From assembly GCF_007991275.1 (NCBI RefSeq), contig NZ_BJYA01000015.1:1-64000 (forward strand): DNA of 64,000 nucleotides, in the 5' to 3' direction. The translations under genes were made by a program, and so were the position numbers. Below are positions 44,293 through 52,514 of the stretch, piece by piece; positions within the stretch are counted from its first letter, which is position 1; the number at the start of each line of letters is the position of its first letter. This DNA is from Alkalibacillus haloalkaliphilus (GTDB lineage Bacteria > Bacillota > Bacilli > Bacillales > Alkalibacillaceae). The notes beneath the pieces were generated by a model. The model made no database searches, was not told the origin of the DNA, and saw nothing but the letters and a program-made list of their open reading frames with translations.

Positions 44293-44577
44293 ATGCAGGA
44301 GAAAGAGCGAATTATTATCCCTGATGAGTCAGGAGAAGAACATTTATTTGACGTTTTATTTACATTTGATGTGGATCATACTGAAAGGTCATACTTAGTA
44401 GCAGTTCCAGCTGAACAAGCTGAAGAAGAGGAAGTAGAAGTATTCGCTTTCCGCTTTGAAGAAAAAGAAGATGATCCTGATGACCTAACTTTATACCAAA
44501 TTGAAACGGATGAAGAATGGGAAATGGTCGAAGAAATGTTAGCTACATTCACTGAATCTGATGATGAGTCTAACTAA
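44293..44577 (+). CDS. DUF1292 protein (YrzB)
   Basis: The 94-residue, very acidic protein opens with RIIIPDESGEEHLFDVLFTFD and shows the conserved ERSYLVAVPAE and DEEWEMVEEML segments of DUF1292. Function is unknown. It is the last gene of ireB-ruvX-yrzB, with AAAAGGAG 6-8 nt before ATG and a strong terminator after it. Confidence 0.92.
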   Translation: MQEKERIIIPDESGEEHLFDVLFTFDVDHTERSYLVAVPAEQAEEEEVEVFAFRFEEKEDDPDDLTLYQIETDEEWEMVEEMLATFTESDDESN

Positions 44578-44601
44578 TCAATAGTTTAAAGTTAATTGAT
44601 A

Positions 44602-44650
44602 TAACGAAACATTAATCGTGTGGTAAAATACGATTAGTGTTTCGTTTTTA
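44602..44650 (+). terminator. Terminator after yrzB
   Basis: AACGAAACATTAATCGT pairs with ACGATTAGTGTTTCGTT (one G-U pair) and is followed by five T residues. Confidence 0.93.
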
Positions 44651-44750
44651 TTTAAAATAAATAATTTAGTGACAATGATAGAAAAAAAAGTCGTTTTATT
44701 TTATACTTTTTATTGGTATAAAAGAAAGGTAAAGAATAGGGGGAAGTATT

Positions 44751-45878
44751 TTGTCACCTTCCAATGATTATAACAGTATAAAGCAAGAGCGGGCTAAGGA
44801 AGCGGGAATCGTTAGAAAAGTCGTTTTAATCGTAATCTTAGTTGCTCTAATTGTATTTGGTATCGCTGGTTATTTTATTTACAATTATGTTAGTGAAGGT
44901 TTAAGTCCTGTAGACCCAGAAGATGATGAGCTTGTAGAAGTGGAGATTCCAATGGGGTCAAATGTGGGTGATATCGCAGAGATTTTGGAAGAGAACGACA
45001 TTATTAATAATGCTACGATCTTTCAAACGTATGTGACGTTTAAAAATGAGTCTGGCTTTCAAGCAGGGGAGTATACTTTATCTAGAAGCCTTGAACTTGA
45101 TGAAATTATTGAGTCATTAAAAACAGGCCGTATTATGCTTGAGCCACTATTTTCTGTCACTATTCCTGAAGGCTCAAACATTGAACGCATTGCTGAGATT
45201 CTAGATAACGAGACATCCATTGAAGAAGATGAGTTCATGGAGTATATGACAGATGAAGAATATATCGAATCTTTAATGGAAGAATATTCAGGGTTATTAA
45301 CTGAAGATATCTTACATGAAGACGTGAGGTATCCGTTAGAAGGGTACTTATACGCTATTACTTATGATTTCCATGAAGAAGATCCTTCAGTAGAAGAAGT
45401 TGTCGATAAAATGCTTCAACAGACTCAGAACAGAGTATACGAATATATCGATGACATGGATGCAAGAGGGATGTCAATTCATGAGGCATTAACTTTAGCT
45501 TCAATTATTGAATTAGAGGCTGTTGGTGAGGACGATCGCTTGAAGATTTCTGGTGTTTTCCATAATCGTTTGAATGAAGATCCACCAATGGCGTTACAGA
45601 CTGACCCAACAGTTCTTTATGCAATGGGTGAACATCACCAACGTGTGTTGTACGAGCATTTGGAATACGAACACCCTTATAATACGTATCAAAATACAGG
45701 TTTACCACCTGGTCCGATCTCTAACTTCCATGAAAGCGCATTGAGAGCTTCAGTCAACCCAGAGTATCACGAATATTTATACTTTGTGGCTTCTTATGAA
45801 GGTGAAAACTATTTTGCAGAAACATATGAAGAACACCAGCAAAATATAGAAGAACATCGACCTAGAGATGAGGAATAA
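44751..45878 (+). CDS. mltG: Endolytic murein transglycosylase MltG
   Basis: The 375-residue protein has a short cytosolic N-terminus, one membrane segment (about residues 24-46), a LysM-like region (EIPMGSNVGDIAEILEEN) and the YceG domain. The catalytic Glu is Glu254 in LTLASIIELEA, followed by LQTDPTVLYAMG and NTGLPPGPISNFHESAL. It cuts nascent glycan strands and sets chain length. It starts at TTG with GGGGGAAG upstream, and the extracytoplasmic part is rich in Glu and Asp. Equivalent to B. subtilis yrrL. Confidence 0.95.
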   Translation: MSPSNDYNSIKQERAKEAGIVRKVVLIVILVALIVFGIAGYFIYNYVSEGLSPVDPEDDELVEVEIPMGSNVGDIAEILEENDIINNATIFQTYVTFKNESGFQAGEYTLSRSLELDEIIESLKTGRIMLEPLFSVTIPEGSNIERIAEILDNETSIEEDEFMEYMTDEEYIESLMEEYSGLLTEDILHEDVRYPLEGYLYAITYDFHEEDPSVEEVVDKMLQQTQNRVYEYIDDMDARGMSIHEALTLASIIELEAVGEDDRLKISGVFHNRLNEDPPMALQTDPTVLYAMGEHHQRVLYEHLEYEHPYNTYQNTGLPPGPISNFHESALRASVNPEYHEYLYFVASYEGENYFAETYEEHQQNIEEHRPRDEE

Positions 45879-45888
45879 TAAAAATTAA

Positions 45889-45928
45889 AAGGGAGTGCGT
45901 AAAATCATTCGCATTCCCATCTTTTTTT
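45889..45928 (+). terminator. Terminator after mltG
   Basis: GGGAGTGCG pairs with CGCATTCCC, followed by T7. Confidence 0.9.
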
Positions 45929-45989
45929 ATGGTAAAATATTAAAATTGTATAGGAATGAAATTGTTAAACCCTTGATGGAGGTTTAGAA

Positions 45990-46628
45990 ATGAATAAAAC
46001 AAAGCAATACGTGCAGTCTTTATATAATGATGAATCTAACCCTCTAATCGCATCGATGGAACAATATGCAATTGAAAATAACGTTCCAATTATGGAGAAA
46101 GATGGTATTGAATACTTAAAGCAGTTAATTCGAATACAACAACCTAAAAAGATAATCGAAATTGGTTCTGCCATTGGTTATTCTGCGATTCAAATGGCCA
46201 ATAGCATACCTGATGTACAAGTGTACACTGTTGAACGTGATGAAATAAGATATGAAATTGCTAAACAGTATATTCAAGAAGCCAATCTTGAAGGCAGAAT
46301 CCATATTGATTTAGATGATGCATTAAATTGGATCGATCATAGATTTACGACAGAACGCTTTGATTTAGCTTTTATTGATGCTGCTAAAGGTGAGTATATA
46401 AATTACGTAGAAAAAATCACGCCACTTTTACCAAAAGGTAGTTTGTTAGTAGTTGACAATGTGCTATTTAAGGGGTATGTTTCAAAAGAGAAACAAGACA
46501 ACAAACGTTTTGTTAAGATCGGAGAAAAGATTGCATCATTTAATGAGTGGCTATTGAACCATCCACAATATCAAACAACGATCATTGAAACTGGAGATGG
46601 AATTGCTATTGCTTTAAAAACTAACTAG
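45990..46628 (+). CDS. trmR: O-methyltransferase family protein (YrrM)
   Basis: The 212-residue class I methyltransferase has the SAM-binding motif [16 protein letters not shown], the acidic VERDE motif, and [13 protein letters not shown], all typical of the catechol-O-methyltransferase-like group. B. subtilis YrrM (TrmR) methylates 5-hydroxyuridine at position 34 of tRNA; orthology here is by synteny and similarity. In B. subtilis two U32 peptidase genes (yrrN, yrrO) follow; here udk follows directly. Confidence 0.88.
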   Translation: MNKTKQYVQSLYNDESNPLIASMEQYAIENNVPIMEKDGIEYLKQLIRIQQPKKIIEIGSAIGYSAIQMANSIPDVQVYTVERDEIRYEIAKQYIQEANLEGRIHIDLDDALNWIDHRFTTERFDLAFIDAAKGEYINYVEKITPLLPKGSLLVVDNVLFKGYVSKEKQDNKRFVKIGEKIASFNEWLLNHPQYQTTIIETGDGIAIALKTN

Positions 46629-46659
46629 ATATGACATGTGGGAAGGGAGTACTCATAAA

Positions 46660-47292
46660 TTGAATGATAAGCCGATTATTATTGGTGTAGCAGGTGGGAC
46701 AGGCTCTGGGAAGACAACTGTTACTCGCACTATTTGTGAACAGTTCGAAAATACATCAATTTTAATGTTAGAACAAGATTCATATTACAAGGATCAATCA
46801 CATATACCATTTGAAGAACGTTTAAATACAAATTATGACCATCCTTTGGCCTTTGATCATGATCTATTACGTGATCATTTAAAGAGCTTATCGCAACGTC
46901 AACCAGTAGAAAAGCCGGTCTATAATTATGAACTTCACACTCGTTCTAATGAAACGATTAAAATTGATCCACAAGAAGTTATAATTTTAGAAGGAATTTT
47001 AGTATTAGAAGACGAAAGATTACGTAATATGATGGATATAAAAGTATTTGTGGATACGGATGCTGATATTAGAATTATTAGAAGAATGATGCGTGATATA
47101 AAAGAACGTGGCAGAACTATTGAATCTGTTATGGATCAGTATATAAACGTAGTAAGGCCTATGCATTTACAGTTTGTAGAACCCGCCAAGCGTTATGCTG
47201 ATATTATTATTCCAGAAGGCGGACAAAATCATGTTGCCATTGATCTATTATCAACAAAAGTAAAAAGCATCATTGATCAAAAGCAAATATAG
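46660..47292 (+). CDS. udk: Uridine kinase
   Basis: The 210-residue enzyme phosphorylates uridine and cytidine in pyrimidine salvage. The P-loop is [12 protein letters not shown] near the N-terminus, followed by EQDSYYKDQ and the lid-region [15 protein letters not shown] 46660 is chosen: GGAAGGGAG is 10 nt upstream and the length matches the 211-residue B. subtilis enzyme. ATG 46636 would put the ribosome-binding site inside the gene. Confidence 0.95.
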   Translation: MNDKPIIIGVAGGTGSGKTTVTRTICEQFENTSILMLEQDSYYKDQSHIPFEERLNTNYDHPLAFDHDLLRDHLKSLSQRQPVEKPVYNYELHTRSNETIKIDPQEVIILEGILVLEDERLRNMMDIKVFVDTDADIRIIRRMMRDIKERGRTIESVMDQYINVVRPMHLQFVEPAKRYADIIIPEGGQNHVAIDLLSTKVKSIIDQKQI

Positions 47293-47356
47293 ATTCTCAT
47301 CATATATTTAAGTAATAATTGAAACAGAGAACTGAATTTAAAAGGAGTGTTAAGTC

Positions 47357-47833
47357 ATGGCAGAAGAGAAAAGCTATTATATGACTGAAGAGGGGAAACA
47401 AAAGTTAGAAGATGAATTAGAAGAGCTGAAAACCGAAAGGCGCCCAGAAGTAGTAGAGCGTATTAAGGTAGCAAGAAGCTTCGGTGACCTTTCTGAGAAC
47501 TCTGAGTACGATGCAGCAAAAGATGAACAAGCATTCGTAGAATCACGTATTTCTCAAATAGAAAATATGATTCGTTATGCTGTTATTATTGAGAATGATG
47601 AAGATAACAATGAAGTAGTTCAGCTAGGTAAAACGGTTGTTTTTGAAGAATTACCTGATGGGGATGAAGAAGAGTACCAAATCGTTGGTAGTGCAGAAGC
47701 TGATCCTTTTGAAGGGCGTATCTCAAACGATTCTCCAATGGCACAAAGCTTACTTGGTAAAAGAGTAGGTGACCAAGCTATGGTGCAAACACCAGGTGGG
47801 GAATTTGAAGTGAAAATTAAAGAAGTTAAATAA
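47357..47833 (+). CDS. greA: Transcription elongation factor GreA
   Basis: The 158-residue protein has an N-terminal coiled coil ([26 protein letters not shown] and [19 protein letters not shown] with the acidic tip) and a C-terminal FKBP-like globular domain. It enters the polymerase secondary channel and stimulates cleavage of backtracked RNA. AAAAGGAG precedes the ATG. A perfect hairpin follows the stop. Confidence 0.98.
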   Translation: MAEEKSYYMTEEGKQKLEDELEELKTERRPEVVERIKVARSFGDLSENSEYDAAKDEQAFVESRISQIENMIRYAVIIENDEDNNEVVQLGKTVVFEELPDGDEEEYQIVGSAEADPFEGRISNDSPMAQSLLGKRVGDQAMVQTPGGEFEVKIKEVK

Positions 47834-47842
47834 AACACCAAG

Positions 47843-47874
47843 TAGTCCTACACAACATTGTGTAGGACTATTTA
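47843..47874 (+). terminator. Hairpin after greA, probable weak terminator
   Basis: A 13-bp perfect stem (TAGTCCTACACAA with TTGTGTAGGACTA) with only CA between the arms; three T residues follow. Confidence 0.7.
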
Positions 47875-47931
47875 CCAAATAAATGAAATCATATTATTTC
47901 ATTAGTTGAATTCATTGAGGAGGGGAACCTT

Positions 47932-48639
47932 GTGGATCATCAATATTCACGATCTGAACGTTACGAGAAACGTCGTAAAAATACGAAAACAATGAATATA
48001 CTAATATGGGCTTTTATCATATTATTTGTTGTTTTGATTGCTTTCTGGATCTTTGGAGGCGACGATGAAGTAGAAGAGGAACAAACTGAACAAAACACTT
48101 CATTAGAAGAGGAAGACGAAGAAGACGAGCATGAAGAAAACGAAGTGACTGAAGATGAAGAGGAGCAATCATCAGAACAAGAAGAATCGACAACTGACGA
48201 ATCGACAGAAGAAGAAAGTAATGAACAAGAATCTGAAGAAGAGCATGTATATGAATCTGATGAAGATAATGTTGTTCGTGTATTTGAACGTAATTGGGAC
48301 CCGGTTGGTACTGAACAAGAAGAACCGCATACAACACAATTTAGTGAAGGTACACAAGACCGCGAAGAAATGGAACAAGCGATCATATATGCTACAGGCT
48401 TGTCAGAAGATGATATTATCTTTTGGAGATTGGAAAGTGGTGGTGTAGCGAACCAAGTGATAGGTACTGTAACAGATTCAGCTCAACAAGAGATTTATCG
48501 TGTTTATTTAGATTGGGTTGAACATGAAGGTTGGCTACCACAAAAAGTAGAAGAGTTATATGAGAATGATCGACACCCTGAATATGGTAATGATGATGAA
48601 AACGAAGAAGAAGACACATCAGAAGATGATGAAGAATAA
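47932..48639 (+). CDS. yrrS: YrrS-like DUF1510 membrane protein with acidic linker
   Basis: The 235-residue protein has a basic N-terminus, a membrane segment (about residues 24-43), a Glu/Asp/Ser-rich linker (about 48-108) and a C-terminal DUF1510 domain (about 120-205), ending in another acidic tail. B. subtilis YrrS is made early in sporulation with the penicillin-binding protein PbpI; no pbpI is present here. GTG 47932 has GAGGAGGGG upstream. The linker is a low-complexity region and generates many false frames on the other strand. Confidence 0.85.
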   Translation: MDHQYSRSERYEKRRKNTKTMNILIWAFIILFVVLIAFWIFGGDDEVEEEQTEQNTSLEEEDEEDEHEENEVTEDEEEQSSEQEESTTDESTEEESNEQESEEEHVYESDEDNVVRVFERNWDPVGTEQEEPHTTQFSEGTQDREEMEQAIIYATGLSEDDIIFWRLESGGVANQVIGTVTDSAQQEIYRVYLDWVEHEGWLPQKVEELYENDRHPEYGNDDENEEEDTSEDDEE

Positions 48640-48660
48640 TTAAAGGCAGGTTGTACAACG

Positions 48661-49350
48661 ATGAAATACGGTATAATTGGAGCAATGGAAGAAGAGCTAG
48701 ATTGGTTGAAATCACAAGTTAATATTAATGAAGAACTTGTAGTAGCTAATTGTAAATTTTATGTAGGTGAGTTTGCAGGACAAGAAGTAGTGTTACTTCA
48801 ATCTGGTATAGGTAAAGTGAATGCGGCTATTTCAACTACTATATTACATGAACGGTTTGCACCAGATTATGTTATTAATACAGGATCCTCAGGTGGTGTA
48901 GATCCAGATTTAAATGTAGGTGACATAGTAATTGGAACAGAAACTGTACACCATGATGCAGATGCAACAGGATTTGGTTATCAATATGGTCAAATTCCAC
49001 AAATGCCTGAAACGTTTCCTTCAAATGGACAACTAGTGAATAAGGCAGAAAAAGTTAAAGAAGTACTACCGAGCGATGTAAAAGTAACAAAAGGGTTAAT
49101 AGGTACTGGTGACTCGTTTATGTCAGACTTAGACCGTGTTACAAAGGTCAGTGAACGTTTTCCAAGTATTAAAGCACTTGAGATGGAGGCAGTATCAATC
49201 GCACAAGTGTGTTATCAGTATGATACCCCGTGTTTAATTATTCGCTCATTATCAGATATTGCAGGTAAAGAATCGGATATCTCATTCAAAGAGTACTTAG
49301 ATCGTGCAGCTAAAAACAGCGCTTCATTTATTTTAGAAATGTTAAAATAG
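48661..49350 (+). CDS. mtnN: 5'-methylthioadenosine/S-adenosylhomocysteine nucleosidase
   Basis: The 229-residue enzyme hydrolyses methylthioadenosine and S-adenosylhomocysteine to adenine plus sugar. It starts MKYGIIGAMEEELDWLK and has the purine-binding INTGSSGGVDPDLNVGD, the EMEAVSIAQVC motif with the catalytic Glu pair, and SLSDIAG with the catalytic Asp. It feeds methionine salvage and recycles by-products of SAM enzymes such as QueA and polyamine synthesis. Confidence 0.97.
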   Translation: MKYGIIGAMEEELDWLKSQVNINEELVVANCKFYVGEFAGQEVVLLQSGIGKVNAAISTTILHERFAPDYVINTGSSGGVDPDLNVGDIVIGTETVHHDADATGFGYQYGQIPQMPETFPSNGQLVNKAEKVKEVLPSDVKVTKGLIGTGDSFMSDLDRVTKVSERFPSIKALEMEAVSIAQVCYQYDTPCLIIRSLSDIAGKESDISFKEYLDRAAKNSASFILEMLK

Positions 49351-49355
49351 ACAAC

Positions 49356-49401
49356 CTAAAAAGCACAGCTATCTTATCAAACAGTTAGCTGTGCTTTTTT
49401 A
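49356..49401. terminator. Bidirectional terminator between mtnN and the minus-strand genes
   Basis: AAAAGCACAGCTA pairs with TAGCTGTGCTTTT around an A/T loop, with T tracts readable on both strands. Confidence 0.88.
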
Positions 49402-49455
49402 AGTTTTAAAATGCTCGATTGTTTTGTGACCCATAACTCTAACTCCTAAACAAAG

Positions 49456-49605
49456 TTAACAATATGCCGTATACCAATAGTAACCACCACATATTAAAAG
49501 CAACAGTAGAGAAATGACTAATAATGCATAACCGATGTTTGAGTGGCCGTGATGATGGTGATATAAAGGGTAAGGTGGGTACGATGGTTGACCATAATAA
49601 TACAT
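49456..49605 (-). CDS. 49-residue His/Tyr-rich single-pass membrane protein
   Basis: This short gene starts ATG at 49605 with AAAGGAGTGGG 5-9 nt upstream. The N-terminus is rich in Tyr and Pro and has a HHHHGH cluster (residues 16-21). One membrane segment follows (about 25-38, ALLVISLLLLLICGG), and the C-terminal end is YYWYTAYC. It resembles the many tiny YjcZ-type proteins made late in sporulation, but I cannot assign a family with certainty. It lies 72 nt downstream of sigK on the same strand, behind its own sigma-K-like promoter. The histidine cluster might bind metal. Confidence 0.72.
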   Translation of the reverse strand: MYYYGQPSYPPYPLYHHHHGHSNIGYALLVISLLLLLICGGYYWYTAYC

Positions 49606-49636
49606 ATAGTCCCACTCCTTTTGTCGTTCTTACTGA

Positions 49637-49661
49637 TAAGCTATGAAATTAATTTAATTAG
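49637..49661 (-). promoter_or_regulatory. Candidate sigma-K promoter of the 49-residue gene
   Basis: On the minus strand CATAGCTTA (49637-49645) matches the sigma-K -10 CATAnnnTA; an AC dinucleotide 15 nt upstream fits the minimal -35. Ends 31 nt before the start codon. Confidence 0.5.
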
Positions 49662-49677
49662 TGAGTGGGTTGATGGC

Positions 49678-50403
49678 CTATTTCGATTGGTTATTTTTCT
49701 TTTTTCTCTCTTCTTCTCTGTAAAAGGCGTGAAACATTTTCATTAAAGCTCTTTTTTCAATTCTTGAAACATAACTACGAGATATACTGAGTGATTTAGC
49801 AATCTCGCGCTGTGTATACTCCTCTTGATTACCAAGGCCATAACGCTTTGCGATCACTTCTCTTTCACGATCATCTAATAAATGAATGTATTGAAAGATT
49901 TGCTCGATCTCAATAGCTGTTTGTATTTTTTCAGTAAGGTCAGGTGAATCAGATTTTAACACATCAATTAAACTAATCTCATTACCTTCTTTATCATGAC
50001 CGATTGGATCCTGTAACGAAACATCTTTATTACTTTTTTTCGAAGACCTTAGAAACATAAGGATTTCGTTGTCAATACACCTTGCAACATATGTAGCAAG
50101 CTTTGTTCCTTTGTCTAAAGAAAAACTTTCTACTCCTTTAATAAGACCAATTGTCCCTATAGATATTAAATCTTCTTGGTCTTCTTTGTTTTGTTCATAT
50201 TTTTTGGCAATGTGAGCTACTAGCCTTAAATTGTGCTCGATGAGTTTATTTCTGGCATCTAGGTCACCTTCTTGCCATTTTTGTAAATAATACTTTTCAT
50301 CTTCAGGGGACAAAGGTTGTGGAAATGCATTACCTTTTACATAAGCAATAAATAAATAGGGGTTTTGAAAAATGAGGGCAAGCAACTTCAATAAACTAAT
50401 CAT
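49678..50403 (-). CDS. sigK: Sporulation sigma factor sigma-K (pro-form)
   Basis: The 241-residue protein (the B. subtilis length after skin excision) has region 2 ([37 protein letters not shown]) and region 4 ([28 protein letters not shown]). Its hydrophobic pro-sequence is residues 1-20, and cleavage is expected between Ala20 and Tyr21, where B. subtilis SpoIVFB cuts Ser-Tyr. I chose ATG 50403, with GGAG 8 nt upstream; a longer frame to 50706 runs into an IS-derived repeat and is spurious. sigK is uninterrupted, so no skin-like excision is needed. It directs late mother-cell genes. Confidence 0.96.
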   Translation of the reverse strand: MISLLKLLALIFQNPYLFIAYVKGNAFPQPLSPEDEKYYLQKWQEGDLDARNKLIEHNLRLVAHIAKKYEQNKEDQEDLISIGTIGLIKGVESFSLDKGTKLATYVARCIDNEILMFLRSSKKSNKDVSLQDPIGHDKEGNEISLIDVLKSDSPDLTEKIQTAIEIEQIFQYIHLLDDREREVIAKRYGLGNQEEYTQREIAKSLSISRSYVSRIEKRALMKMFHAFYREEERKKKNNQSK

Positions 50404-50444
50404 GTCATCAACTCCAAATCGTGATGGGTTGTTGCCTATAGTTA

Positions 50445-50472
50445 ATTGTATGGCTGATGAGAGCAAATGTGC
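50445..50472 (-). promoter_or_regulatory. Candidate sigma-E/sigma-K promoter of sigK
   Basis: On the minus strand GCACATTT (50465-50472), 12 nt, then CATACAAT (50445-50452). The -10 equals the sigma-E consensus. It sits 41 nt before the start codon. Confidence 0.6.
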
Positions 50473-50604
50473 GTGTACACATAAAATAATTTTAAAAATA
50501 TTAGTTATTACTGCAATAAGAGACTTTATATGGCTCTGTGCTAAATGTGTGGTGTCCATTGTCACAACAATCATGTTGAGAGATTGATGAATGAACCGTT
50601 GGTT

Positions 50605-50743
50605 TGTGACTCGCTTTCGGCGGACGCTTGCCGTGGGCACGGCTTCAGCTAACTGAGGAAAGAAAAGCACTTTCCTCAGTGGATCTTCAGCTCGTGCTGT
50701 TCCCACTGGCGTCGCCGCCTATCGCTCGTCACAGTATGACATT
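50605..50743. repeat. GC-rich structured repeat, variant type in opposite orientation
   Basis: The segment has outer arms GTGAC/GTCAC and GGCGGACGC/GCGTCGCCGCC, and GTGGGCACGG opposite CGTGCTGTTCCCAC, with a central hairpin CTGAGGAAAG/CTTTCCTCAG. It shares the CGCTTT...GGGCACGGCTT and CGTGCTGTTCCC blocks with the reverse complement of the other copies but has a different middle. It creates a false N-terminal extension on the sigK frame. Confidence 0.78.
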
Positions 50744-50813
50744 TCTAACAGGTTGAACACAAAATTCAAACAAAAATACACTCATTTGTCTAATTGACCA
50801 CCAAAGTATCAAC

Positions 50814-51036
50814 ACACAAAATATTTTATCAAGAGCGATTTCGATTGATGAGATTAAAAAAGGTGCAGATGGATAAAGGTTACAAACCGTAATTGTCGAT
50901 GTCGACAACCACTCCTTTATGTATCCAGAAAATAAGGGTATTACAGAAGTGATTAATAATACTATTAATGTATTGAAGTGTACATATCATAAGGCAAAAA
51001 ATCATTTGAAAGGTTACGTCGAAAGATCTTATGGCT
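50814..51036 (+). pseudogene. ISL3-family transposase remnant
   Basis: One frame, broken by a TAA, reads AISIDEIKKGADG-stop-RLQTVIVDVDNHSF and then, after what looks like a large internal deletion, YPENKGITEVINNTINVLK. The first part resembles the start of the DDE domain of ISL3 transposases (IDE followed by a beta strand ending near D.NH). The second resembles their C-terminal NG.xEG.NN.IKxLKR motif. It lies between the two hairpin repeats of the 790-bp element. Assignment is by eye. Confidence 0.55.
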
Positions 51037-51124
51037 CCAATTGGTGCTACAATCATTCAATAAAGCATCTATAATAGAATAAAGAGCACAAAACTCTTTT
51101 TGTGTTAGGTGAGCTGCACTAAGC

Positions 51125-51239
51125 GGAATCAAAATGCATAGACTCCAGTGGGAACAGCACGTGTCTCGAGACCCCACAGGCCCCGTCTTTTGGGCCGAGG
51201 AGGCTCGAGCCGTGCCCACGGAAAGCGAAGCATTTTGAT
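51125..51239. repeat. GC-rich structured repeat, copy 3 with compensatory change
   Basis: Matches copies at 14585 and 31722, but the covarying pair is T51149-A51218 (GTGGG with CCCAC) instead of C-G. Outer arms ATCAAAATGC/GCATTTTGAT are unchanged. The minus-strand frame 50965-51219 is a by-product. Confidence 0.85.
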
Positions 51240-51340
51240 GTAGCGATGAAAAATATATTCATTTAAAGGATAAAAGTGGGTAGTGTAATTCTTTATACTA
51301 TCACCAAATTGAAATAGAACCCTTTATAATAACTTCTATA

Positions 51341-51391
51341 AAGAAAAACACCAATTAAAAGGGATAAACCCTTATAATTGGTGTTTCTTTT
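51341..51391 (-). terminator. Terminator of the mrp operon
   Basis: ACACCAATTA and TAATTGGTGT arms enclose a second AAGGG/CCCTT pairing; on the minus strand the stem is followed by TTTTTCTTT. Confidence 0.88.
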
Positions 51392-51412
51392 AATATGAGG
51401 CTATTTATAAGC

Positions 51413-51745
51413 TTATTTCGACTCGTTTTTTAAATGGTCACGCTTCGTTTTTTCCCACAACTCGACACCAGAATTATATGCGGCTCTTGAGATCATGTGT
51501 CCACTAATTGGAGCTGTAATTAAAACGAATACAATACCTAACAACAACTTCCCACTTACAATACCTTGGTCAAATAAGAGGTATAAAAATGAACCTAGAA
51601 GTACACCAGCTACACCTAAAGTTGCGGCTTTAGTCGCTGCGTGCAATCTTGAATAAACGTCAGGGAATCGTAAAATTCCTAATGAACCAGAAAGGATAAA
51701 AAATGTCCCTAACAATAACAATAGACTAATGATTATGTCGATCAA
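51413..51745 (-). CDS. mrpG: Mrp Na+/H+ antiporter subunit G
   Basis: The 110-residue protein has three membrane segments and the family motif LGILRFPDVYSRLHAATKAATLGV. It is part of the hetero-oligomeric Mrp antiporter. TTG 51745 is chosen because AAGGGTG lies 6 nt upstream; the GTG at 51754 overlaps this site. The start is inside the end of mrpF (20-nt overlap), so translation is coupled. Last gene of the operon, followed by a terminator. Confidence 0.93.
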   Translation of the reverse strand: MIDIIISLLLLLGTFFILSGSLGILRFPDVYSRLHAATKAATLGVAGVLLGSFLYLLFDQGIVSGKLLLGIVFVLITAPISGHMISRAAYNSGVELWEKTKRDHLKNESK

Positions 51746-52031
51746 TGATAACACCCTTTTCTAAGAATTTCGCTATGGCGATCGTACCAATAAACAATAG
51801 AATACCGATTAATAGAACAACATCATTTAATCGATCAGTACCCAAGTTAATTGCCTGTAAGCCAACTAAGGCCATCATATTAATACCAATCGCGTCTAAA
51901 GCTACAGCTCGATCAGGGTTTGTAGGGCCCTTAATGGTTCTATAAACTAAGATAAAAATGGATATTGTGACACCAACAAAGCTAATCCATAAGACAACAT
52001 CTAACATTTGCGCGCCGAATTCGTTAAGCAT
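51726..52031 (-). CDS. mrpF: Mrp Na+/H+ antiporter subunit F
   Basis: The 101-residue protein has three membrane segments and the conserved YRTIKGPTNPDRAVALDAIGIN motif. In B. subtilis MrpF also takes part in bile salt efflux. Its ATG directly follows the mrpE stop (TAAATG), with GGAGGTG inside mrpE as ribosome-binding site. Confidence 0.95.
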   Translation of the reverse strand: MLNEFGAQMLDVVLWISFVGVTISIFILVYRTIKGPTNPDRAVALDAIGINMMALVGLQAINLGTDRLNDVVLLIGILLFIGTIAIAKFLEKGVIIDRHNH

Positions 52032-52508
52032 TTATCGTGTCACCTCCATAATTGCTTTTTCAAATGTTTCTTTAATTTCAGTGATGGACGCTTCCACATC
52101 TGGAAGGTCCATCGCATGAATGTAAATTTTCGAGTTATCATCTGCTACTGCAACTGATAACGTTCCTGGAGTTAATGAGATTAAGTTACCTAAAAGCGCA
52201 ATTTCCCAACTGCTTTTTACTTCTATAGGTAAAGCGAAAATACCAGGTTCGATGTCTAATTTAGGCTTATAAGCTAAGGCTACGATACTTACACTTGATA
52301 AGATTAATTCTCGTAAAAAGATCAAGTTTAATTTAACGATTCTATATAAACGAATGACATAAAAGATGTCTGGTACAAATCGTCTTAGGAAAAACAGTAA
52401 CCCCATACCGATAAATAAACCGATGAAAAATGAGAGCACTGTATACGATTCACTTAAGAACATCCACATAACCGCGATTAATAAGTTAAAAATAATCTGT
52501 ATGGCCAT
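52032..52508 (-). CDS. mrpE: Mrp Na+/H+ antiporter subunit E
   Basis: The 158-residue protein (B. subtilis length) has two to three N-terminal membrane segments and a C-terminal cytosolic domain with LGNLISLTPGTLSVAVADDNSKIYIHAMD, the MnhE signature. It lies 6 nt after mrpD. Confidence 0.95.
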   Translation of the reverse strand: MAIQIIFNLLIAVMWMFLSESYTVLSFFIGLFIGMGLLFFLRRFVPDIFYVIRLYRIVKLNLIFLRELILSSVSIVALAYKPKLDIEPGIFALPIEVKSSWEIALLGNLISLTPGTLSVAVADDNSKIYIHAMDLPDVEASITEIKETFEKAIMEVTR

Positions 52509-52514
52509 ATCACA

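Larger units (their letters stand above)
50532..51321. mobile_element. 790-bp decayed ISL3-family insertion sequence
   Basis: The left end GGCTCTGTGCTAAATGTG and reverse-complemented right end GGTTCTATTTCAATTTGG form terminal inverted repeats like those of copies A and B. Flanking 8-mers CTTTATAT (50524-50531) and CTTTATAA (51322-51329) match at 7 of 8 positions, consistent with the 8-bp target duplication of ISL3 elements. Inside are two GC-rich hairpin repeats and a broken transposase remnant. It fills the gene-free stretch between sigK and the mrp terminator. Confidence 0.75.

Noticed and set aside
47961-48448. Several long frames opposite or overlapping yrrS
   Set aside because: They mirror the repetitive GAA/GAT codons of the acidic linker and are serine- or leucine-rich artefacts.
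49678-50403. A skin-like element interrupting sigK
   Set aside because: The reading frame is continuous from the pro-sequence to the C-terminus.
50404-50706. N-terminal extension of about 100 residues on the sigK reading frame
   Set aside because: It is translated from a hairpin repeat inside an IS relic; sigK has a proper ATG at 50403 with a ribosome-binding site and the family's normal length.
50965-51219. Minus-strand frame of 84 residues
   Set aside because: Repeat-derived artefact in the 790-bp element.
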